Assembly: GCA_021648685.1 (NCBI GenBank) | Contig: JAKISI010000034.1 | Span: forward strand, 1-38,384 | Reading direction: 5' to 3' | Source: Candidatus Polarisedimenticolaceae bacterium | Lineage (GTDB): Bacteria; Pseudomonadota; Gammaproteobacteria; Chromatiales; Chromatiaceae | DNA: 38,384 bases | Program-made: the position numbers and the translations under genes | The notes under the pieces: model-generated | Databases searched by the model: none | The model's input: the letters and a program-made list of their open reading frames with translations, nothing else | What the model was told of the DNA's origin: nothing | In this document: piece by piece, positions 8,160 to 16,486 of the stretch | How positions within the stretch are numbered: position 1 is the stretch's first letter | Layout of the letters: the number at the start of each line of letters is the position of its first letter

Positions 8160-10867
8160 GCAGCAACGACTACCTCCCCGAAGATAGCGCACCCCTGCCA
8201 CCCAAAGATGCAGAGGTACTGACAACCTGCTGCGACTACTGCATCGTCGCCTGTGGCTACAAGGTCTACCGCTGGCCGACCAGCATGCCCAACGGTGGCC
8301 CCAGAGCCAACCAGAACGCCTTTGGGGTAGACTTTCCCACCCATGCACTTCAGCCCTGGGTGGCCCCCACACAGCACAATAGGGTGATGCACAAGGGGCA
8401 GCCCCACAGGGTGGTGATCCTCCCCGACCGGGAGGCCAAAGTGGTCAATAAGGGGGGGGACTCCAGCATCCGGGGCGGCTGCATTGCCCAGAAGCTCTAC
8501 AACCCCGACACACCGACCCGGGACCGCCTGATGACCCCTCTGATGCGCATCAACGGCCTGCTGCAACCGGTGAGCTGGGAGCTTGCGCTGGAGGTTGCAG
8601 CCGCAGTGGCCCGGCATGTGATCCGCGAGCACGGTGCCAATGCCTACTCGGTAAAAACCTACTCCTACCAGTACATAGAGAACACCTACGCCATCAAAAA
8701 GTTTGCGTTACGGCATATCAAGACCGCCGCCTTCACCTTTCATGACACCCCCTCCAATGTTACCTCTACGCCGGGGTTTCGTGATGCCGGTTTTGATAAT
8801 TTTGCCCCGGCCTACAGTGACTGGCAGGAGGCCGAGACGCTGCTGATCGCCGGCACCGACCCCTACGAGACCAAAACCACCCTCTTTACCCAATTCATCA
8901 AGCCAGCCATCGATGCGGGTCAACGAACCATCTGGCTGAACCCGCGTGAGACCGCCGGGCTGGCCTATGCCAAGAGCCACGGCAATGCAATTCACTTTCA
9001 GCTTTATCCCGGCACTGACTCACTGGTGCTGGGAGCCATCGCCCGCATCATTCTGGAAAATGGCTGGGAGGATCAGGAGTGGATCAACGCATGGGTCAAC
9101 AACCGCTGGGAGTCCAGCTCCGGCTTTGGTCAGGGCACGCGCAACACCCCCTGGCAGTGGCGTACCACCTGGAGCAAGTTTCAGACAGACGGAGTCTATG
9201 GTGAGCAGGGCTACAAAAGCTGGCTGATGGTGCAGCCGGAGTATGAGCCGGAAGAGGCGGCCCGGATCGCCGGTGTCTCGGCAGCAGACATCCATACCGC
9301 CGCAGAGTGGCTGGCCAGACCCAGAGCCGACGGCAGCCGCCCCAAAAGTTCATTCGGCATCGAAAAGGGCTTCTACTGGTCGAACAATACGGGCAACACC
9401 AATGCCATCAGCGCACTGGCTATTATCTGTGGCGCGGGCGGCCGTCCCGGCCAGATGATCGGCCGCTTTGGTGGCCACCAGCGGGGGGGTGCCGGCGGCG
9501 GCAGCTATCCGCGCAACCGCTCTCCGGAGAAGCTGCCGGGGCGGCGTCGCCGGGCGCTGGATACCGACCGCTGGCTGGTCTCGGGTCACACCCGTTTCGC
9601 CCATGTGATCGGCACCACCTGGATCCAGTCCATGTGCGGCAGTGGTGGCCTGAACGCCAAGTTTGAGGAGCTGGTGAGCCACAATCCCAATCAGATCCGC
9701 TCACATGACAGGGAGCAGATCATCACCACCCTGAAGGCACGCGCCGACTCTGGCGGCATGGTGGTGATCAACCAGGAGATCTATCTGCGCGACCCCATCG
9801 GCTCCAAATATGCCGACATCATCTTCCCGGCCGCCACCTGGGGCGAAGAGGACTTTACCCGTGCTAACGGTGAGCGCCGCCTGCGCCTCTACTCGAAGTT
9901 CTACGATGCCCCGGGCAGCGCCAAACCCGACTGGTGGATCATCGCCCAGCTGGCCAGGCGGATGGGTTTCGAGGGCTTTGACTGGCAGGATGCCAATGAG
10001 GTGTGTGAAGAGTCGGCGCGTTTCAGCCGCAGCAGTCGTAAATCCTACCAGATGATCATGGTGGCGGCGCATGCCGAGGGCAAAACCCTGCACCAGAAGC
10101 TGCGGGAGCTGGGCACCGAAGGCATTCAGGGGCCGACCTATTACAACTATGAGACGGGTGAGCTGCACGGCTCGGTGCGGCTGCATGACACCACCCTGAC
10201 GGAGGCCGACCTGAGCAGAAAGTACGGCTCCAACGGCTTTCAGCGGGGCAACGTGGTGAACAAAAAGGTGACCCACTTCAACACCCAGACCGGCAAGCAG
10301 AATATCCAGAAACACCCCTGGAGCCTCTTCTCGGACTATTGGCACTGGATGCAACCCCGAGACAGCGAGCTGTGGCACACCAACGGCCGCATCAACGAGG
10401 TCTGGCAATCGGGCTTCGATGATCTGCTGCGCCGCCCCTACATTGCCCAGCGTTTCCCCGAGAACTGGGTGGAGATCCACCCGCAGGATGCCGCAGCCCG
10501 TGGCATTGAGAGTGGCGATCAAGTGGTACTTTACTCCAACCGCATCCCCAACCACGTCAATACCATAAAGGGGGTGGGCAGTGAGGACTTCCAGTTCTCC
10601 GAGTTGCTCAAGCGTGGCCACATTGAGCTCTCTGAAGGTGCCGTCACTGCTGTCGCCATCGTCACATCCGCAATCAAAAAGGGCGTGCTTTTCTCCTACT
10701 TTCTCGATCCCAGGCAGCCTGGCAACATCCTGCAAGGCAGGGTAGTGGACAGCGTCAGCGGCAACTACAACTACAAGATCGGTGTCGCCAAGGTAAAAAA
10801 GATCGGCGAATCAAAGCACAAACAGGGGTTTCGCACTTTCTCATTTGCACCCAGAAATATCGTCTGA
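8156..10867 (+). CDS. idrA: AioA/IdrA-type molybdopterin oxidoreductase, probable iodate reductase catalytic subunit
   Basis: The 903-aa protein belongs to the DMSO-reductase superfamily, AioA branch. Near the N-terminus Cys26-x2-Cys29-x3-Cys33 (CDYCIVACGY) matches the AioA 3Fe-4S site; at the fourth position there is Ser (Ser103/104 in GDSSIRGG), as in AioA. Arg437 and His441 (GRFGGHQ) match the AioA substrate-pocket Arg and His. The His and Glu completing the arsenite site of Alcaligenes AioA are not found in the matching stretch (SNVTSTPGFRDAGFDN). It has no signal of its own and would travel with the Rieske subunit. Gene context with two di-heme peroxidases points to iodate reductase, not arsenite oxidase. 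Substrate remains an inference. Confidence 0.82.
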   Translation: MSSNDYLPEDSAPLPPKDAEVLTTCCDYCIVACGYKVYRWPTSMPNGGPRANQNAFGVDFPTHALQPWVAPTQHNRVMHKGQPHRVVILPDREAKVVNKGGDSSIRGGCIAQKLYNPDTPTRDRLMTPLMRINGLLQPVSWELALEVAAAVARHVIREHGANAYSVKTYSYQYIENTYAIKKFALRHIKTAAFTFHDTPSNVTSTPGFRDAGFDNFAPAYSDWQEAETLLIAGTDPYETKTTLFTQFIKPAIDAGQRTIWLNPRETAGLAYAKSHGNAIHFQLYPGTDSLVLGAIARIILENGWEDQEWINAWVNNRWESSSGFGQGTRNTPWQWRTTWSKFQTDGVYGEQGYKSWLMVQPEYEPEEAARIAGVSAADIHTAAEWLARPRADGSRPKSSFGIEKGFYWSNNTGNTNAISALAIICGAGGRPGQMIGRFGGHQRGGAGGGSYPRNRSPEKLPGRRRRALDTDRWLVSGHTRFAHVIGTTWIQSMCGSGGLNAKFEELVSHNPNQIRSHDREQIITTLKARADSGGMVVINQEIYLRDPIGSKYADIIFPAATWGEEDFTRANGERRLRLYSKFYDAPGSAKPDWWIIAQLARRMGFEGFDWQDANEVCEESARFSRSSRKSYQMIMVAAHAEGKTLHQKLRELGTEGIQGPTYYNYETGELHGSVRLHDTTLTEADLSRKYGSNGFQRGNVVNKKVTHFNTQTGKQNIQKHPWSLFSDYWHWMQPRDSELWHTNGRINEVWQSGFDDLLRRPYIAQRFPENWVEIHPQDAAARGIESGDQVVLYSNRIPNHVNTIKGVGSEDFQFSELLKRGHIELSEGAVTAVAIVTSAIKKGVLFSYFLDPRQPGNILQGRVVDSVSGNYNYKIGVAKVKKIGESKHKQGFRTFSFAPRNIV

Positions 10868-10873
10868 TGTCAC

Positions 10874-11038
10874 AACCCAAGATCCGTGATTGATTGTGGA
10901 TATAGAGTGCATGATATTGATTTCACAGTGCATTCAAAAAATCTTAGCTTCACCCATAGGTTAAGCGGGTATTTTTTGGATGTGCTGTGAGATCAATAGC
11001 TTGTGCTATGTGCCGCAACCCATCGCGGATCTTGGGTT
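10874..11038. repeat. 165-bp imperfect palindromic element
   Basis: The 17-bp ends (10874-10890 and 11022-11038) are reverse complements with one mismatch, e.g. AACCCAAGATCC against GGATCTTGGGTT. A second, inner pair is also visible: TATTGATTTCACAG near 10917 matches the complement of CTGTGAGATCAATA near 10985, followed by AAAAAAT/ATTTTTT. The segment could fold into one long hairpin. It carries no gene and separates the reductase operon from the next gene. It is probably a MITE or transcript-end structure. No clean target duplication is seen. Confidence 0.55.
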
Positions 11039-11064
11039 ACAAAAGAGAGGTTGAGGATTCCAAT

Positions 11065-11622
11065 ATGCTCGGCTATGCTCCAGATATGTCTCGATTCCTG
11101 ATTATACTTTTAAGCTGCCTCCCCCTGCTGCTCTCTGCGGGTGAGTTTTATAAGTGGGTGGATGAAAAAGGGGTGACGCACTATGATGCGAAAAAGCCCA
11201 ACCGCGAGGCAGAGGTGATCACCACCATTGACTCCGCACCAGCCTCTTCCCGGCAGCGACCCTATTCATTCCAAGGCAGTGACGGTGATGAGGACGATGT
11301 TGGCCGCAGCAGGGGCTACAGCAAATTCACCATCGCGAAGCCTGAACAGAATGAGACCATTCGCAATACGGAAGGGGTCGTCAATGTCTCCTTTTTCCTG
11401 GCGCCCGGTCTGCATGGTGAAGACAAGATTGTGGTCACGCTGGATGGCCAGAAGCTAAAGGAGAAGCTCAGCTCAACCCAGTTCTCACTCAAGGATATCC
11501 CCCGGGGAACCCACACCCTGAAGGCCGATATTGTCGATGCTGACGGCGAGACGCTGGCCAGCACCGGCACGGTCTCATTTCATCTGCGGCAGACCTCTAT
11601 CCTGCATCCCAAACCCAAGTAA
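11065..11622 (+). CDS. Exported DUF4124-domain protein
   Basis: The 185-aa protein has an N-terminal hydrophobic signal (MSRFLIILLSCLPLLLSAG). It is followed directly by the DUF4124 core, FYKWVDEKGVTHYDAKKP, a short beta-rich motif common in gammaproteobacterial exported proteins. The C-terminal 100 residues look like an immunoglobulin-like beta domain (VNVSFFLAPGLHGEDKIVVTL). The start at 11065 has GAGGA seven bases upstream; an ATG at 11086 is possible. DUF4124 proteins often sit directly upstream of ntrB in related genomes, as here. No function is established. Confidence 0.75.
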   Translation: MLGYAPDMSRFLIILLSCLPLLLSAGEFYKWVDEKGVTHYDAKKPNREAEVITTIDSAPASSRQRPYSFQGSDGDEDDVGRSRGYSKFTIAKPEQNETIRNTEGVVNVSFFLAPGLHGEDKIVVTLDGQKLKEKLSSTQFSLKDIPRGTHTLKADIVDADGETLASTGTVSFHLRQTSILHPKPK

Positions 11623-11674
11623 CCCCCACTACCAACCCCACTGCTGCCATGTAATAATGCGCGCCCCTCACTGG

Positions 11675-11693
11675 GCGCACCATAATAGTGCGC
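11675..11693. promoter_or_regulatory. Probable NtrC operator upstream of ntrB
   Basis: GCGCACCATAATAGTGCGC is a perfect 6+6 dyad around a 7-bp centre. It closely matches the NtrC-binding consensus TGCACCnnnnnGGTGCA. It ends about 67 bp before the ntrB start, suggesting autoregulation of ntrBC. Confidence 0.6.
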
Positions 11694-11760
11694 GCATGCG
11701 GGTCATCCCCCACAGAACAGGGCAACCCTGCCTGGTTCGATATTTGCTTAAGCATGGATT

Positions 11761-12843
11761 ATGAATGCAGATAGCCTGATGCACAAAGCGCTCTCACCCT
11801 GGATACTGGAGAACCTGAACATCACGGTTCTCCTGTTCGATGAGCACCTGCGCCTGCAGTACATCAACCCGGCCGGGGAGGTGATGTTTGCGGCCAGCGC
11901 CCGGAATCTGAGCGATCAGCAGGCGGAGGACTTCATACACTGCCCTGAGCGTGATCTGAGCGCAGCCTTTAGGCAGGCGGTAGCCATGGGGTCGCCATTC
12001 ACCGAGCGCGAAATGACGCTCTACACACTGGATGGCCGCGAGATCACCGTGGACTGTACCGTGATGCCGCTCTCCAGCGCTGAACATGAACCTGGCATTC
12101 TGGTTGAATTCCAGCAGCTTGACCGTCAACTGCGCATCAGCCGGGAAGAGCAGCTGATCTCCCAGCATCATGCCGCCCGTGATCTTATCCGCAGCCTGGC
12201 GCATGAGATAAAAAACCCATTGGGTGGGCTGCGCGGTGCCGCCCAGCTGCTGGAGCATGAACTGCCCGACCCCGCCTTGAAGGAGTACACCCAGGTCATC
12301 ATCAACGAGGCTGACCGGCTGCAAACCCTGGTCGATCGCATGCTGGGGCCCAACAAGCTGCCGCAATACCGGCAGGTCAACATCCACCAGGTACTGGATC
12401 GGGTACGCTCGCTGGTGCAGGCAGAATCGGCCGGGCGGGTAAAGCTCGCAGTGGATTATGACCCCAGCATTCCGGAACTTCTGGGCGACGCCGACCAACT
12501 GATCCAGGCGGTTTTAAACATTGTGCGCAACGCTGTGCGTGCCGCAGGTGATGAGGGGCGGATCATCCTGCGAACCCGCATCCAGCGGCAGTTCACCATC
12601 GGCAACAGTCGCCATAAGCTGGTTGCCCAGATCGAGATCGAGAACAATGGCCCAGGGATTGCGCCCGACATCCTGAATAAAATTTTCTACCCCATGGTGA
12701 GCGACAGTGAAGGAGGTATGGGGCTCGGCCTCACCATTGCCCAGTCACTTATCAATCAGCACCGTGGATTGATCGAATGCCGCAGCAAACAGGGTGAAAC
12801 CGTATTCACCGTATTGCTGCCACTGGAGAATCGAAATGGCTGA
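11761..12843 (+). CDS. ntrB: Nitrogen regulation sensor kinase/phosphatase NtrB
   Basis: The 360-aa cytoplasmic histidine kinase has a PAS domain at about 10-130, a HisKA dimerisation helix with phospho-acceptor His148 in SLAHEIKNPLGG, and a HATPase domain with the N box (LNIVRNAVRAAG) and G boxes (NNGPGI, GGMGLGLTI). NtrB phosphorylates NtrC under nitrogen limitation and dephosphorylates it when PII is engaged. It overlaps ntrC by 8 bp. A likely NtrC site lies upstream. glnA, often the preceding gene, is not in this window. Confidence 0.93.
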   Translation: MNADSLMHKALSPWILENLNITVLLFDEHLRLQYINPAGEVMFAASARNLSDQQAEDFIHCPERDLSAAFRQAVAMGSPFTEREMTLYTLDGREITVDCTVMPLSSAEHEPGILVEFQQLDRQLRISREEQLISQHHAARDLIRSLAHEIKNPLGGLRGAAQLLEHELPDPALKEYTQVIINEADRLQTLVDRMLGPNKLPQYRQVNIHQVLDRVRSLVQAESAGRVKLAVDYDPSIPELLGDADQLIQAVLNIVRNAVRAAGDEGRIILRTRIQRQFTIGNSRHKLVAQIEIENNGPGIAPDILNKIFYPMVSDSEGGMGLGLTIAQSLINQHRGLIECRSKQGETVFTVLLPLENRNG

Positions 12844-14236
12844 AGGCTACAAGGTATGGGTCATCGATGATGACCACTCCATCCGATGGGTGCTGGAGAA
12901 GGCACTACAGCGGGCAGAGATGGAGGTAACGGGTTTTGCGGATGCCAGTGAGGCACTGGAGGCACTCCAGCATGACCGCCCGGATGTCATCGTTTCTGAT
13001 ATTCGAATGCCGGGTATAGATGGTCTGGCTTTTCTGGAGCGCATCCAGGGGAGCCACAAAGATCTGCCGGTCATTATCATGACCGCCCACTCCGACCTGG
13101 AGAGCGCCGTCTCTGCATTCCACGGCGGTGCCTTTGAATACCTGCCAAAACCGTTTGATATTGATGAGGCCATCGAGCAGGTGCGACGCGCCTGTCGGCA
13201 CAGCCAGCAGAGTGAAAAGGCCGTTACCGCAGAGGCGCTGGATAGCCCCGAGATCATCGGTGAAGCACCCGCCATGCAGGAGGTGTTCCGCGCCATTGGC
13301 CGCCTGGCCCGATCCAACGTAACGGTGCTGATCAATGGCGAATCCGGCACCGGCAAAGAGCTGGTGGCCCAGGCGCTGCACCGTCACAGCCCGCGCGCCT
13401 CAAACCCCTTCATTGCGCTGAACATGGCCGCCATCCCGCGGGACCTGATGGAGTCAGAGCTGTTTGGCCATGAGCGCGGTGCCTTCACCGGAGCGCAGAC
13501 CCGACGTCTGGGGCGCTTTGAACAGGCCGATAGCGGCACCCTGTTTCTGGATGAGATCGGCGATATGCCGGCCGAGCTGCAGACCCGCCTGTTGCGGGTG
13601 CTTGCCGATGGCGAATTCTACCGGGTTGGCGGCCACGAGCCGGTCAAGGTGGATGTACGGATCATTGCCGCAACCCACCAGCACCTGGAAGAGTTGGTGG
13701 AAAAAGGAAGCTTTCGTGAGGATCTGTTCCATCGCCTGAATGTGATCCGCATCCACATCCCGGCACTGCGCGAGCGCCGCGAGGATATACCGCTGTTGAT
13801 GCAGCACTTTCTGACCACATCGGCCCAGGAGCTGGGTACAGAGCTTAAAACCCTGAAACCAGAGACTATTGAGGTGCTGCAACAGATCAAATGGCCCGGC
13901 AATGTCCGACAGCTGGAGAACACCGCCCGCTGGCTTACGGTGATGTCTTCGGGGCAGGATATTCATGTTGAGGATCTGCCACCAGAGCTGAAGATTGATG
14001 GCAAGATGGAATCACCGTCGAATGGGTGGCGCACCATGTTGCGCATCTGGGCGCAGCAGAAGCTACAACAGGGTGATGAGAGTATCCTGCACGAGGCCCT
14101 GCCTGCCTTTGAAGCCGTCATGATAAAGGTGGCGCTGGAACATACCGGAGGACGCCGCCAGGATGCCGCCCAGCTATTGGGCTGGGGGCGCAACACCTTG
14201 ACCCGAAAGATCAAAGAGCTGAACCTGTCGTCTTGA
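12836..14236 (+). CDS. ntrC: Sigma-54-dependent response regulator NtrC
   Basis: The 466-aa protein carries a receiver domain with phospho-acceptor Asp55 (SDIRMPG). Its AAA+ sigma-54 activation domain has Walker A GESGTGKE (168-175), GAFTGA (215-220) and the [10 protein letters not shown] Walker B. A C-terminal Fis-type helix-turn-helix follows ([20 protein letters not shown]). I chose ATG 12836 ([13 protein letters not shown]), which has GGAGA upstream; the longer frame from 12794 is inside ntrB. It activates nitrogen-assimilation promoters together with RpoN. Confidence 0.94.
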   Translation: MAEGYKVWVIDDDHSIRWVLEKALQRAEMEVTGFADASEALEALQHDRPDVIVSDIRMPGIDGLAFLERIQGSHKDLPVIIMTAHSDLESAVSAFHGGAFEYLPKPFDIDEAIEQVRRACRHSQQSEKAVTAEALDSPEIIGEAPAMQEVFRAIGRLARSNVTVLINGESGTGKELVAQALHRHSPRASNPFIALNMAAIPRDLMESELFGHERGAFTGAQTRRLGRFEQADSGTLFLDEIGDMPAELQTRLLRVLADGEFYRVGGHEPVKVDVRIIAATHQHLEELVEKGSFREDLFHRLNVIRIHIPALRERREDIPLLMQHFLTTSAQELGTELKTLKPETIEVLQQIKWPGNVRQLENTARWLTVMSSGQDIHVEDLPPELKIDGKMESPSNGWRTMLRIWAQQKLQQGDESILHEALPAFEAVMIKVALEHTGGRRQDAAQLLGWGRNTLTRKIKELNLSS

Positions 14237-14460
14237 CCCCCCACCAGGACTGCCCATTACCCGCAATATAGCGCTGAACGAACCAGGCGAAGTATTGCAT
14301 GCTTAATGCATGAACAGACAAAACCAAATCAAACGAACACTATCAGAGCCTGCACAGAATAGAATATATCAGCAACCTTCTTAGAAATTGATGGGTATCT
14401 TGATCGAAACAGTGATCCCTCTCCGGGACATCAGCTACTATGGCAAGGATATGCTGCTTT

Positions 14461-14543
14461 CCACCTGGATCCTGCAAGTGCTCGCCTCAAGCGCCTGCTT
14501 TTGGTGCACTGCGCAAGCAGGACCACTTGCAGGATCCGGGTGG
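14461..14543. repeat. Long hairpin element in the ntrC-PilZ intergenic gap
   Basis: The 20-bp arm 14461-14480 is the reverse complement of 14524-14543 with one mismatch (CACTTGCAGGATCC against GGATCCTGCAAGTG). An inner stem CCTGCTT/AAGCAGG sits between them. Weaker pairing continues outward (ATGCTG near 14450, CAGCAT near 14555). No T-tract follows. The rest of the gap 14237-14598 shows no gene. Confidence 0.6.
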
Positions 14544-14598
14544 TAAGAAAAAGTCAGCATAATTGCGATCACATCTTGGTAAAAACAGAGAGATTCTC

Positions 14599-14991
14599 AT
14601 GTACATAAGAAAGCTATTTGATAATAAAGATAAAGAGATAGAAGGGGCCAATGGCAGGCGCGCTATCCGTCGCCGGCATCTGATCTATTACCTGCGCGTG
14701 TGGGACAGGGATACCAAAGAGCTGCTCGGGCATATTGTTGACATCACAACAGAAGGGTTGATGTTGGTTAGTGAAAAACCAATAGAGCTCAATAAAAGAT
14801 TCAATCTGGAGATGCGCTGGCAGAGTGATGATGGCGACACCAGGCGTATCTGCTTTGAAGCCGAGAGCCGATGGGAAGATAGAGATGTTAACGCCTCATT
14901 CTATGATACCGGGTTTAAAATCCTGGATCAGGCGGCAGAGATACTGACCCCCATCCGTGACGTAATAGATGAGTATGGCTTCAATGACTGA
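14599..14991 (+). CDS. PilZ-domain protein (putative c-di-GMP receptor)
   Basis: The 130-aa soluble protein has the two PilZ signature elements: an Arg-rich N-terminal motif (RRAIRRRHLIYYLRV, fitting RxxxR) and D-x-T-x2-G in GHIVDITTEGLML. These normally bind c-di-GMP. A GGDEF cyclase is encoded elsewhere in the window. The start MYIRKLF is preceded by AGAGAG; an upstream in-frame ATG at 14563 lies close to the hairpin and is less likely. It ends 11 bp before ppnN. Confidence 0.8.
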   Translation: MYIRKLFDNKDKEIEGANGRRAIRRRHLIYYLRVWDRDTKELLGHIVDITTEGLMLVSEKPIELNKRFNLEMRWQSDDGDTRRICFEAESRWEDRDVNASFYDTGFKILDQAAEILTPIRDVIDEYGFND

Positions 14992-15002
14992 GGGTGCGGA
15001 TA

Positions 15003-16370
15003 ATGTATGAGGTAGTCAATGCGCGAATCACACCCAATGGCCATCTGGACATCCTTGCTGAAGTTGAAGTAAGCAAGCTGTTGGATACAAGCCAGGGAGG
15101 CATATATGAAATATTCCGCAACTGCTCTTTAGCGGTGCTGAATTGCGGAAGCAACCTGGATGATGGCAAAGAGCTGTTGGAGCGATACAGGACCTTTGAT
15201 ATTCGTCTTCTGCAGCAGGCGCGCGGTTTAAAGCTGGAAGTAAAAAATGCGCCAGCCAGTGCCTTTGTTGACGGGAAGATGATCAAAGGTATAAGCGAAC
15301 ATCTTTTTGCCGTATTGAGAGATGTTGTATATACCAGCAATGAGATTATAGACAGCCCGAATTTTGACCTGAAAACAGAGAGTGGCGTTACAAATTCTGT
15401 TTTCCATATCTTGCGAAATGCCAATATATTCAAGCCACGAATAAAACCAAACCTCGTTGTCTGCTGGGGCGGACACTCCATATCCCGCAAAGAGTATGAA
15501 TATTCAAAAGAGGTAGGGCACGAGATGGGGCTTAGAGGGTTGGATGTCTGTACAGGCTGTGGGCCAGGTGCAATGAAAGGCCCGATGAAAGGGGCAACCA
15601 TTGGCCATGCAAAGCAGCGCATAAATAATGGTCACTATATCGGCATTACCGAGCCGGGAATTATTGCTGCGGAGTCCCCCAACCCTATTGTTAATGACCT
15701 GGTTATTTTGCCGAATATAGAGAGGCGCCTTGAGGCATTCGTTCGCACGGGCCACGGCGTTATTGTTTTCCCCGGAGGTGCTGGTACCGCAGAGGAGATC
15801 CTTTATATCCTGGGGATACTTCTGCACCCGGATAACAGAGAGGTGCCATTCCCCCTGATTTTTACCGGGCCGGCAAGCGCAAAAGGGTATTTTGAGTCGA
15901 TTGATAAATTTATTTCAGACACGTTAGGGGATGAGGCTCGTAAGTGCTACAAGATTATAATCAACGACCCAGCTGCTGCGGCGCGTGAGATTTTGAGCGG
16001 GATAAAAGAGGTGCGTCAGTTTCGCCAAAAAACAGGCGATGCCTACTATTTCAACTGGCTGTTAAAGATAGATAGCGCGTTCCAGGAGACCTTTGCCCCA
16101 ACACATGAAAACATGTTGGGGCTGGAGCTGCATAAAAATCAGGAGAGCCACCTTTTAGCTGCAAACATGAGGCGGGCTTTTTCTGGAATTGTGGCGGGCA
16201 ACGTAAAGGATGATGGCATTCGTGCCATCGAACAACATGGTCATTTTGAGATGCGTGGGGATAAAGAGATCATGCGGCCAATGGATGATCTGCTTACCTC
16301 ATTCGTCAATCAGCACCGGATGAAACTGCCAGGCAAAACCTATACGCCCTGTTACTGTATCGTTCAGTGA
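15003..16370 (+). CDS. ppnN: Nucleotide 5'-monophosphate nucleosidase PpnN (LOG family)
   Basis: The 455-aa enzyme closely follows the layout of E. coli PpnN/YgdH: an N-terminal regulatory region (YEIFRNCSLAVLNCGS), a LOG-family Rossmann core with GGHS at 156-159 and PGGAGTAEE at 257-265, and a conserved C-terminal tail (DLLTSFVNQHRMKLPG). It cleaves nucleoside monophosphates, chiefly purine, to base and ribose 5-phosphate. E. coli PpnN is stimulated by (p)ppGpp. ATG 15003 was chosen; a GTG at 14994 would add three residues. It is probably co-transcribed with the PilZ gene. Confidence 0.92.
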   Translation: MYEVVNARITPNGHLDILAEVEVSKLLDTSQGGIYEIFRNCSLAVLNCGSNLDDGKELLERYRTFDIRLLQQARGLKLEVKNAPASAFVDGKMIKGISEHLFAVLRDVVYTSNEIIDSPNFDLKTESGVTNSVFHILRNANIFKPRIKPNLVVCWGGHSISRKEYEYSKEVGHEMGLRGLDVCTGCGPGAMKGPMKGATIGHAKQRINNGHYIGITEPGIIAAESPNPIVNDLVILPNIERRLEAFVRTGHGVIVFPGGAGTAEEILYILGILLHPDNREVPFPLIFTGPASAKGYFESIDKFISDTLGDEARKCYKIIINDPAAAAREILSGIKEVRQFRQKTGDAYYFNWLLKIDSAFQETFAPTHENMLGLELHKNQESHLLAANMRRAFSGIVAGNVKDDGIRAIEQHGHFEMRGDKEIMRPMDDLLTSFVNQHRMKLPGKTYTPCYCIVQ

Positions 16371-16423
16371 TCCCGAACAAGGCAGGAAAAACAGAGATAC
16401 CACCCAGGCGCTTCAGTTACCAG

Positions 16424-16450
16424 TAAACTTCTTCAACAGGCTGCCGATAC
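16424..16450 (+). promoter_or_regulatory. Sigma-28 (FliA) promoter for the chemoreceptor gene
   Basis: TAAA at 16424-16427, exactly 15 bp, then GCCGATAC at 16443-16450. The consensus is TAAA-N15-GCCGATAA, so 11 of 12 positions match. It lies 37 bp before the GTG start of the methyl-accepting protein, placing that gene in the flagellar/chemotaxis regulon. Confidence 0.8.
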
Positions 16451-16486
16451 TTATCTACATATAGTGTCACCCCAAAGGATAGACTT

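Noticed and set aside
9701-10735. 344-aa open frame antisense to the molybdopterin gene
   Set aside because: Shadow frame. The sense strand carries full family motifs and translational coupling.
8156-10867. Plain arsenite oxidase large subunit
   Set aside because: The Fe-S ligands fit, but two arsenite-pocket residues are not found and the two di-heme peroxidase genes are foreign to aio operons; Idr-type fits better.
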